Origin: Plenodomus lindquistii
Lineage: Eukaryota > Ascomycota > Dothideomycetes > Pleosporales > Leptosphaeriaceae
Assembly (NCBI GenBank): GCA_025504975.1
Contig: JANUWI010000006.1
Location: forward strand, 186,001 to 250,000
Length of the DNA stretch: 64,000 bases
Direction of reading: 5' to 3'
A program made the position numbers and the translations under genes. This document shows positions 19,846 to 31,049 of the stretch, in pieces (position 1 is the stretch's first letter; each line of letters opens with the position of its first letter). The notes beneath the pieces were generated by a model. It ran no database searches. It had not been told where the DNA came from and worked only from the letters and a program-made list of their open reading frames with translations.

Positions 19846-22200
19846 ATGGCAAAGTCCCAGGCGCTGCAGTCCAATCTGGATGTTGACTATGTGATTAGCT
19901 ACCGCTTTGCGAAGACGGGTATGTGGTGCCGTGGCGGGGCATGGCTACGAGTATGCGACTGCAGCTAAACGTGCCGTATAGACAAGGCAAAGGCAGCTGC
20001 CCAGTTCGAGAAGCTATGCCAGGCCATCTCCAACGTCGGCCTGCAGACGGAGGTCCGCAATGGCGACTCGCACTCGGTGCTTCTGTTCGTAAGGGTTGCC
20101 TCTGACCAGCACCTCTTTGGCGAAGTCTACAGATCACGGTACACGCCAATCACAGCCACGTCCGTGTACCAACCACTAATACACTGCCCAGGGTACGCGA
20201 CTGGATCCACGGCGTCCGCACTGCCGCCCCTACCCAAGTCACGCGTGAATCGCTCGAGGCAGAACCCCTCTACGAAGCTGAGCGCCTGCGCATCATCTAC
20301 CAGCTCATTACCAACCCGGCTTCTGAGGGTGGTGCTGGCATCACCCCAAAGGAGGGCGAGTGGGAGAATGTCGAGGCTGTCTTTGCTCTCCACGACCATG
20401 CCTACAACAAGGATTGGATCAAAAAGTGGTCCTCGCAGTACTTCCTCCACACTGAGGATCTAGATGATATCCGCAACCGTCTAGGCGAAAAGATCGCCTT
20501 CTACTTTGCCTTTACACAGTCCTACTTTACCTTTCTCATCTTCCCTGCCGCTTTTGGCTTCCTGTCATGGCTCTTCCTCGGATCTTTCTCGCCCATCTAT
20601 GGCATTGTCAGTTCGATCTGGTGTACCGTCTTCACCGAGTACTGGAAACAACAGGAGATTGACCTTGGCGTCCGCTGGGGTGTCAAGGGCGTTTCTAAGA
20701 TCGACGTCAGGAAGCGCGAGTTCGAGCCCGAAAAGACCATCACCGACCCCATCACAGGCGAGCAGGTTGGATTCTTCCCTGCGTCGAAACGCTTCCAGAG
20801 GCAACTGCTGCAAATTCCATTTGCACTCATTGCTGCAACGTCGCTTGGAGCCGTCATTGCTACTTGCTTTGGTATCGAAGTTTTCATCTCGGAAGTCTAT
20901 AACGGCCCTTTCAAGAGCTTCTTGGTATATTAAAGTACTTGTGCTTTGCAAGCTCAGCTAATCTGACCAGGTCTTCATTCCTACCGGTATCCTGACGACG
21001 GTCAACCCCGTTCTCAACACCATCCTTACCACTGTCGCTACTCGACTTACCGAATTTGAAAACTACGAGACATCCAACGCCTATGACAAGGCCCTAACCC
21101 AGAAAATCTTCGTCATGAACTTCATCATGTCCTACCTCGGAATCTTTCTTACAGCCTTTGTCTACGTCCCCTTCGGCACCGTCATCGTGCCTTATCTCGA
21201 CGTCTTTAACGTAGCCGTCCGACCTTTTGCTGAAGACGAGAAGCAACTTCATCTCCACAGCACCAGCACCAACTGGAGCATCAACCCTGATCGTCTCCGC
21301 AAACAAGTCATCTACTTCACCGTCACCGCCCAAGTAGTAAACCTTGGCATGGAACTCGTTGTTCCCTACCTCAAGCGCCGCGGCTTCGCAAAGTACAAGG
21401 AGATGCAATCCGATCGTGTTGCAAAGAACGGCGGCGGCGCACCCTCTGTCGCTATTAACGACCCACCCGAGGATGCCGCTTTCCTCGAGCGCGTTCGCAA
21501 AGAAGCTGAACTCGACGTCTACGATGTCACTGCGGATCTTCGCGAGATGGTCGTGCAATTCGGCTATCTGTCCTTATTCTCCGTCGTTTGGCCTTTAACC
21601 TCTGTATCCTTCCTGATAAATAACTGGATCGAGCTCCGCGCAGATGCCATGAAGATCTGCGTCGAGATGCGACGTCCCACACCCTGGCGCGCTGATACTA
21701 TTGGCCCGTGGCTCGATTCGCTGTCCTTCCTGACCTGGCTCGGCAGCCTGACCACCTCGGCGCTCGTACACATGTTCTGGAACGACCGTACAGGCCCCGA
21801 TGGTAATCCTTCAAACATCCAACTGTGGGCTCTGCTTCTCACCGTCTTCTTCTCCGAACACCTCTTCATCCTCTTCCGCTGGGGCGTGCGCATTGTGCTC
21901 TCCAAGCTCGACTCACCTGGCCTACAAAAGGAGCGTAGGGAACGCTATCTTGTGCGAAAGAAGTATTTTGAGGAGAACCTTACGTCGTTGGAAAAGATGC
22001 CGCGTCTCAGCGAGTCTGGGGGCGAAATTTCGAGGAAGAGTCTGGAGGAGGATGCGAGGCAGGGCAGTCTCAGGGAGAGTACGCCTGAGATGAGGTTTTG
22101 GGGGAGGCAGAGGGGGTGGAGGGAGAGTGTGGCTGTTGCAAGGGGATTGATTGAACAGGCGCGGAATGAGACGGTTGTGGAGGAGAAGAAGGAGTTGTAG
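19846..22200 (+). CDS. IST2/anoctamin (TMEM16) family membrane protein (730 aa)
   Basis: Ist2-type proteins sit in the cortical ER and tether it to the plasma membrane. The family includes lipid scramblases and ion channels. Exons are 19846-19918, 19982-20138, 20192-20924 and 20971-22200, with introns of 63, 53 and 46 bp. A soluble N-terminal domain (DVDYVISYRFAK, LLFVRVASDQHLFGEVYRSR, VRDWIHGVRT) is followed by YFAFTQSYFTFLIFPAAFGF, SIWCTVFTEYWKQQEIDLGV and several further membrane segments, ending with LWALLLTVFFSEHLFILFRW. The segment DLREMVVQFGYLSLFSVVWP matches the conserved anoctamin core. The C-terminal ~90 residues are basic and hydrophilic, where the lipid-binding tail sits in yeast Ist2, though shorter than in yeast. 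The ATG at 19846 is the first in frame with the conserved N-terminus. Confidence 0.92.
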
Positions 22201-22434
22201 GTGCTAGAGTGTAGAGGGTACAGAGGTTGCTAGTTGTGATGGTGGGTGGTATCGTTGATGGGTGAGTCAAGGGTAGTGGTATTCCTTAAGAGGAGAGTTA
22301 GTAGCGTCAGCATTATTAGCACGGTGTTTCCCGGAGTTGGAGGATAGTCATCCTAGCAGCGAACCAAGTAAAATATGCGCGCATACAATCGGGACTCTGT
22401 CCCTGTCTTAGTTTCCATACATCTATTTATTACA

Positions 22435-24110
22435 CTACCCCACGACATTCCCCCCAAACCCAATCGGCCTCCTCACAGGTCCCTTTTCCTTATATGGCAC
22501 AATCGCCATAGCCTTGTATGTTTTCCCCATGCCATTAACCCCAACATCAACCAACCTCTTCCACCCAGTATCCAACCTCCTCTTCGTCTCCTCATCCTTT
22601 GCCCCCTTCAACAACCGCTCCGCCCGCTCTTTAATCCCCATGCTCGATAGGAAGAAACTCTGCTCTACGGGTCCATGGACCTCCACCCCGGGGGAAGCAC
22701 GAAGTGCTGATTCCGCGAGCGCATTGAAATCCACGTCTGCTGATAAATCGACAAGACCAGGGGAAGAGAATGGGGATACGGCGGTATGGGAGCGGATGCC
22801 CCGGAGGGTGTTGGCGGGGATTGTGGAGAGGGGGCCGTAGTCTAGGATTAGGGCTGCGCCAGAGGAGGTAGTTTTGGTAAAGGTGGGGGAGGGGGTATCT
22901 TTGGAAGGTTTTTGTGGGGTTGAGGATGATGATGATGATGATGATGGAGGAGGGTTACCGCCGCCTATGCGTTCGGCGAAGTCGTTGATGTAGGATAGTG
23001 ATTCTGGAGAAATCTCGATAATGGCGTCGGGTGTATTGTCCAAGGCTTTGTAGCGCTTGGACATTTTGGGAAGATAGAGGGAGTGCGGTGTTGGGGTTTT
23101 GGAGACTGTGAGTTCGAAGTCGAGTTTCTCGCCGTCCTTGGTGGTGGGGGTTGAGAAGGGGGAGGTGGGTGAGACGACGAGCTCGTGCCATATGTTTTGA
23201 GGGGTTGTGACGCCGTGTTTGGGCTTGATGGGGCCGGTTGGTGTGATCATTGTTGATGAGGCGGGGACGGAGGATTGAGCGACATTTTGGAAGACGTGGA
23301 TGGGGAGAGCGTCGAAGAATTCGTGGGCGAGGATGAAGGGCGTGGATGTTTCTTCTGCAATATTGGTATCAGTACAGTCTTCTGGACTCTCTATGTACTT
23401 GGTCATACCTTTGGGGATCAATCGTATATCCTCACACCACTCAATCTTGCAACCGGGGATGTACTTGCACGGTGCCGTCAAGCCAATTTCACTCTTCTGC
23501 AAGTCTTCGGTCCCAGAGAGAAGTTTGCCTTGTTGTTTTTGAAGGTAGGGTGAAGCTTCGACCAGGTATATGGTCTCAATGCTCTTTGCAAAGCCCTTGA
23601 GACTTGAGATTGTCCTCAACACATCGTCCATCAGAGTCCCTCGTCCAGGCCCAACCTCGATAATTTGAACCTTGTCTTTCCTTCCTTGTGCCAGCCATTC
23701 TGCGTAAAGCCAAATGCCCACTAGCTCTCCGAATATTTGACTGATCTCGGGGGATGTTACAAAGTCGCCTTTTGTACCAAATTGATCTTGTCCGCTCGTA
23801 GTCTGGCGTGTGTAGTAGCCGCCTTCGGGATGTGTAAGGCATTGTCGCATGTACGCTGCTACGGAAATGGGGCCGGTGGTCTGATACAATGTCAGCAAAG
23901 AGTTTGTCACCGTGATATCAGAGTACTTACTGTTATGGCTTCAGCCAACGTCTTCGCCAATGGTGTAGACCATTCCCTTTCGCTCGCCGCGGGAGTGGAC
24001 GTCGAAGACCACCGAGAAGCGCAATCCGCAAGTGATCTTAGGTTAGATCGCGGTCGCGACCGGCTACATTGTGTCGCCGTGCGGAGCAGATGCAGAGAAC
24101 TGGCTCTCAT
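22435..24110 (-). CDS. NDUFAF7-type mitochondrial methyltransferase (523 aa)
   Basis: NDUFAF7/MidA dimethylates an arginine in the NDUFS2 subunit during complex I assembly. Exons are 24110-23931, 23880-23409 and 23354-22435. Intron 1 is 50 bp (ACA|GTAAGT). Intron 2 is 54 bp, in frame and free of stops, so a simple ORF hides it. It has a GTATGA donor, a TACTGAT branch and a TTGCAG acceptor. Its removal converts an odd 18-residue insertion into the family reading RLIPK-EETSTPFILAHEFF. The N-terminus is Arg/Ser-rich, a mitochondrial presequence. The SAM motif is IIEVGPGRGTLMDDVLR, followed by YLVEASPYLQ and AHEFFDALPIHVFQ. A Ser run (SSSSSSSS) comes from a GAT-type trinucleotide repeat at 22928-22949. 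The C-terminus (MGIKERAERLLKGA) is typical. Confidence 0.92.
22928..22949 (+). repeat. GAT trinucleotide repeat (poly-Ser in NDUFAF7)
   Basis: About seven GAT units. On the minus strand they encode a Ser run in a low-complexity insertion. Confidence 0.8.
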
Positions 24111-24375
24111 GTCGATTCAGTGTTATCGAAGTTCCATGACGTCTGCACGTTCGGAATCACAAAAGTTTAGATTCGGAACGCCGAGGTGAAGGAGCTTTGA
24201 CCATCACCTTGGAATCACCCCCATGCGCCGTCAGTCGTATTCTGGACCACCACAACCTTGGAATACTTGGGCTGAGTCGATGCACGTGATCTAGACTGAA
24301 GTCGTCGAATTGAGGAGCTCACAAAGGATTCAAGATTGTTGTATATAGAGACTGGGGAAAGAGAAGGAAGGAATA

Positions 24376-25734
24376 ATGGCATCACGATGGGCAAACGACG
24401 AAGCCGACAAGGCAGAAGAACAGCGCCGCAAGAAAGAGAAGGAAGACAAGAAACGCCTAAAGCTCCAAAAACAGCAGGAAGCAGAAGCAGCGGCCCAAGC
24501 AGCCCAACAAGCAGGATCGCGGCCAGCCAAGCGTCGGCGACTCTCCAACGACGACGCTGATACTACCACTACACCTGTCTCAAAAGGAACCTCAGAACCC
24601 GAGTCTCAAAGGGAGTTACTATGCTTCGAAGGCGGCACTTGGTCCCCTTGCCGTCACACGTCCAACTTCGAAACCCTGAACCACATCGAAGAAGGCTCCT
24701 ACGGGTGGGTATCGCGCGCCCGCTCCCTCGACACCAACACCGTCGTCGCGCTGAAAAAAGTGAAGATGGACTACAATCAAGACGGCTTCCCCATCACCGC
24801 GTTGCGAGAAATCAGCATCTTGCAAAAAGCGCGTCACACCAACATTGTCGATCTCAAGGAGATTCTTGCAGGCGACGACCCGACGGAATGCGTGCTGGTG
24901 ATGGAGTTTGTAGAACACGATTTGAAGACGCTGCAGGAGGATATGAGCGAGCCATTTTTGGCAAGTGAGGTCAAGACGCTGTTGAGGCAATTGACGGGTG
25001 CAGTGGGGTTCTTGCATGAGAACTACATCTTACACCGCGATCTGAAGACATCGAATATCCTGCTTAATAACCGGGGTCATCTCAAACTCGCAGACTTTGG
25101 CATGGCGCGATATATCCCCCCTCACTCGGCGCCATTGACCCAACTCGTCGTTACATTGTGGTACCGCGCGCCGGAACTACTTCTCGGGGCGGAGAGATAT
25201 GGAACAGAAGTTGATATGTGGAGTGTAGGTGCCATTATGGGGGAGTTATTGGTCAAAGAGCCATTATTGCAAGGAAAAAACGAAGTCGACCAACTCAGCC
25301 AAACATTCAGTCTGACTGGCCTTCCCAGCGAGAAAACTTGGCCGGCATTTTATCGCCTGCCCAACGCGCGCTCGTTGAAGCTACCTCGTGAACACCGGTC
25401 CAATCCTGGGTTCAACCGTGCAAGGTTTCCATTTTTGACGGCGTCGGGGATCGACTTGCTGTCTTCCTTGCTTTCATTGAATCCAGGCGGGAGGCCAACG
25501 GCGAAAGAGGTGTTGCAGCATCCGTACTTCAAGGAACAGCCGAAACCAAAACCAGAGGAGATGTTTCCAACGTTTCCGAGTAAAGCGGGACAGGAGAGAC
25601 GCAGGAAGAGGAGTCCTAATGCGCCGAAGAGGGGAGAGAGGGGTGCTGGAATGGGGAGTGTGGATTTCAGTAGTATATTTGGGAGTAGAGAGGAGGAGAA
25701 GGGTGGTGGGGGGTTCATGTTAAAGATGGCTTGA
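24376..25734 (+). CDS. CDK11/PITSLRE-type cyclin-dependent kinase (452 aa)
   Basis: A single-exon Ser/Thr kinase of the CDK11 group, which phosphorylates splicing and transcription factors. Residues 1-60 are a highly charged coiled coil with a bipartite-like nuclear signal (RPAKRRR). The kinase domain starts near residue 98: Gly loop HIEEGSYGWVSRA, VAIK Lys at about 127 (VALKKVK), PITALRE cyclin-binding helix at 139-145 (the PITSLRE signature), HRDLKTSNILL catalytic loop, LADFGMARYI, T-loop APLTQLVVTLWYRAPELLLG and DMWSVGAIMGELL. The tail after the kinase is basic and Gly-rich. The start lies 265 bp from the divergent NDUFAF7 start. All catalytic residues are present. Confidence 0.93.
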   Translation: MASRWANDEADKAEEQRRKKEKEDKKRLKLQKQQEAEAAAQAAQQAGSRPAKRRRLSNDDADTTTTPVSKGTSEPESQRELLCFEGGTWSPCRHTSNFETLNHIEEGSYGWVSRARSLDTNTVVALKKVKMDYNQDGFPITALREISILQKARHTNIVDLKEILAGDDPTECVLVMEFVEHDLKTLQEDMSEPFLASEVKTLLRQLTGAVGFLHENYILHRDLKTSNILLNNRGHLKLADFGMARYIPPHSAPLTQLVVTLWYRAPELLLGAERYGTEVDMWSVGAIMGELLVKEPLLQGKNEVDQLSQTFSLTGLPSEKTWPAFYRLPNARSLKLPREHRSNPGFNRARFPFLTASGIDLLSSLLSLNPGGRPTAKEVLQHPYFKEQPKPKPEEMFPTFPSKAGQERRRKRSPNAPKRGERGAGMGSVDFSSIFGSREEEKGGGGFMLKMA

Positions 25735-25885
25735 GCGGGTGAATCATGGGGTAGGCCTAGGACTTCGTATTAGGACGCAACACCTGATCTCATATGACAG
25801 TCACGAGGCTCGCGATCTAAATATTGGGCCTCAGGCGAATGCCACTGGAAGAAAGCCTGATATCCGACTGTGTTCGTGCATGTCC

Positions 25886-27093
25886 CTATCTACGACTCCT
25901 ACTCCTGCTTCGATCCCGAGGACTGGCGCTGCCATACGAACTATAACTAGGGCTTCGTCTGCCTCCACCGCCGCCACCTCCTCGTTCACCTCCTCGTTCA
26001 CCTCGACGTGGAGGTGAATCTCGTCGTCCGCCGTAACCTCCTCTCCCTCCTCTGCCACCTCCACCTTGCCGTCTCGGCGGAGTCCGCGACACGGATCGAC
26101 TAAACGATGAGCGCGACCGGCTCCGACGCGGAGACCGACTTCGAGATCTAGAATAGGATCGTGGCCGTACGAAACCACCGCCACGACCTCCTCGACCCCT
26201 GCCCCGACCCCAATGTCCGCCTCCACGCTCTGGTGACCATCTTCGTGGTGGTGAGCGGTACCGTCCTGGGCCATCCATGGGAGGTGGTCTGTATGCGCCT
26301 GGCGGTCCTCCAGCTCCACCGCGTCCTCCGCGCCCAGCAGCATAACCACCATCGTAATCATCGCGGAATCTCTCGCGCGGTGGTGGGCCTCTGCGCGCTG
26401 GCGGCGGTGTTCGCGAGAAGCGGCGGCGTGGAAGGACAATGGAGACTTGGAGTTTCGCGCCGTCGAGTTGTGCGTCGTGCATCTTGGCGATTGCGCGCTC
26501 TGCGTCGTCGACTTGTTCGTAGAGGATGTATGCGATGCCGCGGTTGATGTTGACTAGGTTCTGTCAGCCTTGCGGGTGTAGATTGCACACGATGCTACGT
26601 ACATGTAGGGTTCATGGGCATTTGCACGTCTTTGATGACGCCGTATTTGCCGAATATCTCGCGGACATGGTCTTCTTTGACGTTTCGGGTCAAGGCTTCG
26701 ACAACAATCTGTGTGGTGTTAGCTGCTGGGGCTCGATGATTGGAGTCACAGCGAAGCTGGTTGGCGGGCCTGTCATATTCGTACCTTTGCACTTTTGGGG
26801 GCTGGCGATGCGTCTCTCGGTGTCGGACTGCGCGTATAGCTCCTGCCTCTTGAGCGCGATCGCGATCTGCTGTCTGGTGTGTAGCTGCGCCGTCCATTGC
26901 GCCTAGGCGAGGGAGACCTAGGAGACTGTGATGGCGTGAGAGAGCGCGGTCGAGACGGCGACCGTGGTGTTACAGATGGTCTCGGAGACACTGAATGTGC
27001 TGAACGAGGCCTACGTGGTGATGGTGTGGGCGAACGGTCGCGCATAGGGCTTGGCGAGGGTGAACGCGCCGGCGAGGGTGAAGGCGACGGCAT
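25886..27093 (-). CDS. RNPS1-like SR/RRM RNA-binding protein (360 aa)
   Basis: RNPS1 works with the exon junction complex/ASAP in splicing and mRNA quality control. Exons are 27093-26785, 26708-26603 and 26553-25886, with introns of 76 and 49 bp. The N-terminal ~103 residues are Arg/Ser/Pro repeats (SPSPSPARSPSPSPMRDRSP and similar). The single RRM spans all exon junctions: RNP2-like IVVEALTRNV, HVREIFGKYGVIKDVQMPMN, and RNP1-like RGIAYILYEQVDDAERAIAKM, followed by DAQLDGAKLQVSIVLPRRRF. The C-terminal ~200 residues are RGG and RS repeats ending SRSRSRR. Domain order RS-RRM-RGG/RS matches RNPS1. Antisense ORFs over the repeats are shadows. Confidence 0.88.
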
Positions 27094-28087
27094 AGTAACT
27101 ATTCTCCCCAGGAGGCACAATGTTCCGAGGTTGGTTCTAGTTGATCCAGTGCTGGTTTGGTCGAGATTTGGGCGCGAAGATTGGAAATGGACGCGTCTCT
27201 TAACTTTTGGAGATGCAGCTTGAAGCTTGCGGCTGCGAAGAGACGCTAGCACCTGACTAGCGGGAGCCTTCCGCAAGCAGCCATGCAGACAAGGCCAGGC
27301 CAGGCCAGTGCCAGCCTCGTCGTGAACAACGGGACACGATGAATCTGCATTGTCTTCAAGGTGCAAGCATTTGGGCTTTTGCCATGAGGAGAAGGCGTGT
27401 GCTGTTCGGGGGCTTCGAGTCCACATTCATTGTCCTGATGAGCAGGGCTGTCTCCATCACCCATGTCTGGTGTGCACAATGCACGTCAAACCTTCCTCTA
27501 GGCTTGCTGCTGGAACATGGTCATGGTCATCAAGTGTCTGAAATAGCGCTACATGTGCTCACCGACCCAGACCATGGACACGCAAAGTGCAGCGCCAACC
27601 GCGGTGACTACTAATCCACCGGCCGTCGTGTCTCAAGCCACGACAATGTGAAGGAAGACGTGCAACCCCCCACACGCGACACAGCTGTACGACGGCGCAA
27701 GAGGTGTCATTTGTCCAACCTGACTGTCGTCGCCATATGCATACCTATGCATGATTGCCTGCTACTCTACTTTGCTGTGAGTGTCCACCTCTTTTTTTTC
27801 CGTTGCCTTGTGCCGCCGCCGTTGACCCTCCTAACCGCGACTGACTGCGGGGTTGTCCTGTCACCGTAAAAACAACTGCCCCACTACTCGCACGCACGAT
27901 CAACGGGTTAACCCGACCGCCGCCGCCCACTTGACCCAACAACTGCTTGCACAACCCTTCTGCTTCTTCTTTCTCACCGACAATCACGCTCTTTGCTTAG
28001 TCAAGCCAAGTACCTGCATCACTCGCCCTTTTCTGCCGCTGAGCCGCCAATCTCTTTCCTCGACTCCCACATCACCCCTCATACATC
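27094..28087. promoter_or_regulatory. Divergent intergenic region RNPS1-like / profilin
   Basis: About 1 kb without a gene. It includes an AGGCC/GGCCA-rich patch near 27290 and a pyrimidine-rich run (27960-28080) directly before the profilin ATG, typical of highly expressed fungal genes. Confidence 0.5.
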
Positions 28088-28767
28088 ATGTCCTGGCAAG
28101 GTATGTAGCCTGCATTCCGCCATGTGCAAGCACTCACTAATCTATCTGGTTAGCATACGTCGACCAGAGGTATCTACTTGTTTTGAACACTGCATGAGGA
28201 CCACCTTCTAACCCACGCGCCACAGCCTCGTCGGCACTGGCAACATCGACAAGGCCCTCATCTGCGATGTCAACGGCCAGACTACCTGGGCCTCGTCCCC
28301 AGACTTCTCCGTACGCCACTCCAACCATGTCCCCCCACAGCCCATACATGTCGACGCCGTGGCGCACTCGCGACAGACACTGAGGGCGGGGGCGCATACA
28401 AAGCAGAAGAAGATTCTGACAGGAGCATAGTTGACCGCTGCTGAGATGAGCGCCATCGCCTCCTCCTTCAACGACAAGAGCGAGACCAAGGCCATCATCG
28501 CAAACGGCGTCAAGGTCAACGGTGACAAGTACATGACCATCGAGTCGACCGACGACTCACTAAAGGCAAAGAAGGTACAATCCACGTATCATCTGCACGC
28601 TACTAGAGCTCGTTCGCTGACACGGGAAACAGGGCAAAGAAGGCATCGTCGCCGTCAAAACCACCCAAGCCCTCCTCATCGCCCACCACCCCGACTCCAT
28701 CCAGACACCAAACGCTTTCAACTCGGTCGTCGAGCTGGCAGAGTACCTCAAGAAGGTTGGCTACTAG
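28088..28767 (+). CDS. Profilin (130 aa)
   Basis: Profilin binds actin monomers, poly-proline and PIP2 and feeds formin-driven actin assembly. The five exons are 28088-28100 (13 nt), 28154-28169 (16 nt), 28226-28310, 28431-28574 and 28633-28767. Introns are 53, 56, 120 and 58 bp. The translation starts with MSWQAYVDQSLVGTGNIDKA, the profilin N-terminal poly-proline helix. It continues with ICDVNGQTTWASSPDFSLTA, FNDKSETKAIIANGVKVNGD and KYMTIESTDDSLKAKKGKEG, and ends with VVELAEYLKKVGY, the C-terminal helix. Exon lengths sum to 393. No single exon gives a recognisable ORF at the 5' end because of the two tiny exons. Size is that of other fungal profilins. Confidence 0.95.
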
Positions 28768-29048
28768 CGAGTCTTCTTCTGCGTCGGATACTCTTGTTTA
28801 TAGGTTAGCTTCATGGATATTTGCATAGCCTCCTGGATGAGGCAATTGAAGGATTGGGCGGGGACGGAGATAGAAATGACGTGATGAAGCATGATAAGCG
28901 CTGTTGGAGGAAGTTTTTTCTTCAATAAAATGATACAACCGAACAGCGTGATGCTTGTTGAAAGGAATGTGATGCTGAATCCAAGACACGACAATGCTCC
29001 GACAAGACTATCCTGATGCCACTGAGCGTGGAAGATGATGCTCCGACT

Positions 29049-31049
29049 CTACAACCCCTTCAGAAGCACAACCATCAACCCCAACCTCCTCACCACCCTC
29101 TCCCCAAACGCCCTCTGCAACCCCGCAGCATCAACCTCCCTTTTCTCATCACACTTCCCATGCAGCCCAAACGCCTTCGGTCCCACGAGACAACTCCTCA
29201 CCACATCCTCCAGCGCATCACCCATGTACCTCTTTACAAAATCGAGGTGCTCCGGGTCACCAGTGAGCAGCCTATCCCTGACCGCCCACGTAATCTTCGG
29301 CCTTGCCGTTTCCAAATCGATATCCAGGATCTGATCAATAGTCTTCCAGTACGCAATCTCCAACAGTACAATACCCAACGAGTACAGATCAAAACTTTTC
29401 TTGTACCCCTCTCTCCCCGTACTATCCTCCCTATTCCCACGATGCTGCACAGACGGATGGCGATAGATGTCCGCAGCGGGATTATCACTAGGACGCTCCG
29501 TCATGTCGTCGCTCGTGGCTGGGCGCGAGTAGTCAAAGCCCGATATATACGGGTCGGAATAATCAACCCCTCCCTCCTTCTCCTTGGATGTGAAGAGCAG
29601 GATATTGGAGGACCGGAGGCCTTTGTGCAGCCAGTCTACTGCGTGCAGTCGCTCTACGGTTTCAGACAACAGGTGCATGAGTGTTATGCGGTTCTTCAGA
29701 CTGGGAATCTTTTGCGTGCCGCGGGTGTGGGGGTTGTTGGAGGAGTGGATGAGGGAGTAGAGAGAGGTCGGGGGTGTATCTGCAGGTACAGTTGCAGGTT
29801 TCTCAAATACGAGGCCGAACCGCCCGTCTTCTCTGTCGATGAAATAGCCGCGGCAGAAGGGGGCGCGGAACTTGACAGTCCTGTTGTTTTTGCTAAGCAG
29901 AGCGGCGAGTTTCTTGACGCGCTGTTCGACTTTGGGGTCGACGTTGTTGGCGTCGCTTTGCATGGGGCCGGTGGATTCGGGGAGTTTCCACTCAACCCAG
30001 ACGGGGGTGTGGTTGTAGATGGCTTCTGTGCGGTCGCCTTCTTCGATTTCGTCGGGTAGGGGCCCGTTGTTTTGGGCACGGACGGCGTTGAAGTCGAGCT
30101 CTTTTTGGTGGATGTCGCTGTTGAGGTGTTGGAGGCCAATGTCGCGGGCAGAATCTTCGGTGAAGCTTTGCGAGTCTTCGATGGCGAGGTGGACGTATTT
30201 CTGCTGTGCTAGTGCTGCGAGGGACTGCGAAGCCGCGCCAGAGGTTATGGGTCCGACATGATGGGAGAGCTCATCGTACTCTGGGTCTTCAGCGTCCATG
30301 ATCGCTAATCGTCCTTGGTATGTAATGTTCTGCTTTGACGATTCGTAGATTTTGACCATGTGGGACATTGTTCGATTGAGCAGGACGATCTGATCGTTTG
30401 TACGAGTCTGCATATCGAGGAGGAGATCCATCTGTGCTTTGTCAAGAGCTTCATGCATCTTGTCGTTGAAGTCGGCGAGCTTGCTAATCAGAGCTTCCAT
30501 CTTGTTGTGATCAAAGGCTGCCCACTTGAGCCTGCGAGGAACGTCTTGGAGACTTCTCATGAACCTTAGAGACTTTTCGACGAGCTCTTCTGTTGGTGGA
30601 AACTGTACACTTTTCTTGCCCCCATTCGTGTCACCATTTTCCAGTAACAGATCAGACTGCAGCACAAACTCATGCGCCGTCTCTTCCAACAGTGGTGTCG
30701 TAAGCCGCCCGTACTTCTTGTTCAGACGGCCGAACGACCAAAGTAGCTTGTGCTGTTGCTCCAGTATGTTGAAGATGATGCCTTTCGACAAGTGGTTCAA
30801 GGTTAGTTTGTCGTCACGAAAGTCGAGCTGGACCAACTTGGCCCAGTCGAGCAGTCGGCATTGCTCAATCTTGAACTTCAAGAGCAGAGCTTGGCAGTCC
30901 TTCTCGAGACGGCATGCGTCAAGGATCAACTCATAGCCTGCATGTGGTCAGGTCGAGCATATTATAGCCACGGGCAAATACACACCCTGAACACATCCTG
31001 CAAACACCTGGAAGAGAAACGAGACTGTGCCAATGGCTAGCTCGGCCAT
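29049..31049 (-). CDS. HeLo domain - pseudokinase protein (650 aa)
   Basis: Exons 31049-30986 and 30937-29049 have a 48-bp intron. The intron hides the HeLo N-terminus MAELAIGTVSFLFQVFAGCV, which continues as QGYELILDACRLEKDCQALL. HeLo domains (as in HET-S) are helical bundles whose N-terminal helix inserts in membranes and triggers cell death. The C-terminal half (about residues 320-640) has a protein-kinase fold with altered catalytic motifs: LHKGLRSSNILLF in place of HRDLKxxN (catalytic Asp lost, Asn kept), YISGFDYSRP in place of DFG, and LYSLGIVLLEIAYWKTI for the F/G helix region. It is therefore probably a pseudokinase. The order (death-domain bundle then pseudokinase) resembles MLKL. 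I saw no NB-ARC, repeats or amyloid motif. It is expected to sense or transmit an incompatibility or defence signal at the membrane; this role is inferred. Confidence 0.88.

Noticed and set aside
25831..26439. Antisense-frame 202-codon ORF over the RNPS1-like gene
   Set aside because: It is the shadow of the RS/RGG repeat region; the other frame carries the RRM continuation and the typical RS tail.
29016..30059. 347-codon plus-strand ORF
   Set aside because: Shadow of the HeLo-pseudokinase gene; Pro/His/Val-rich translation without a family.
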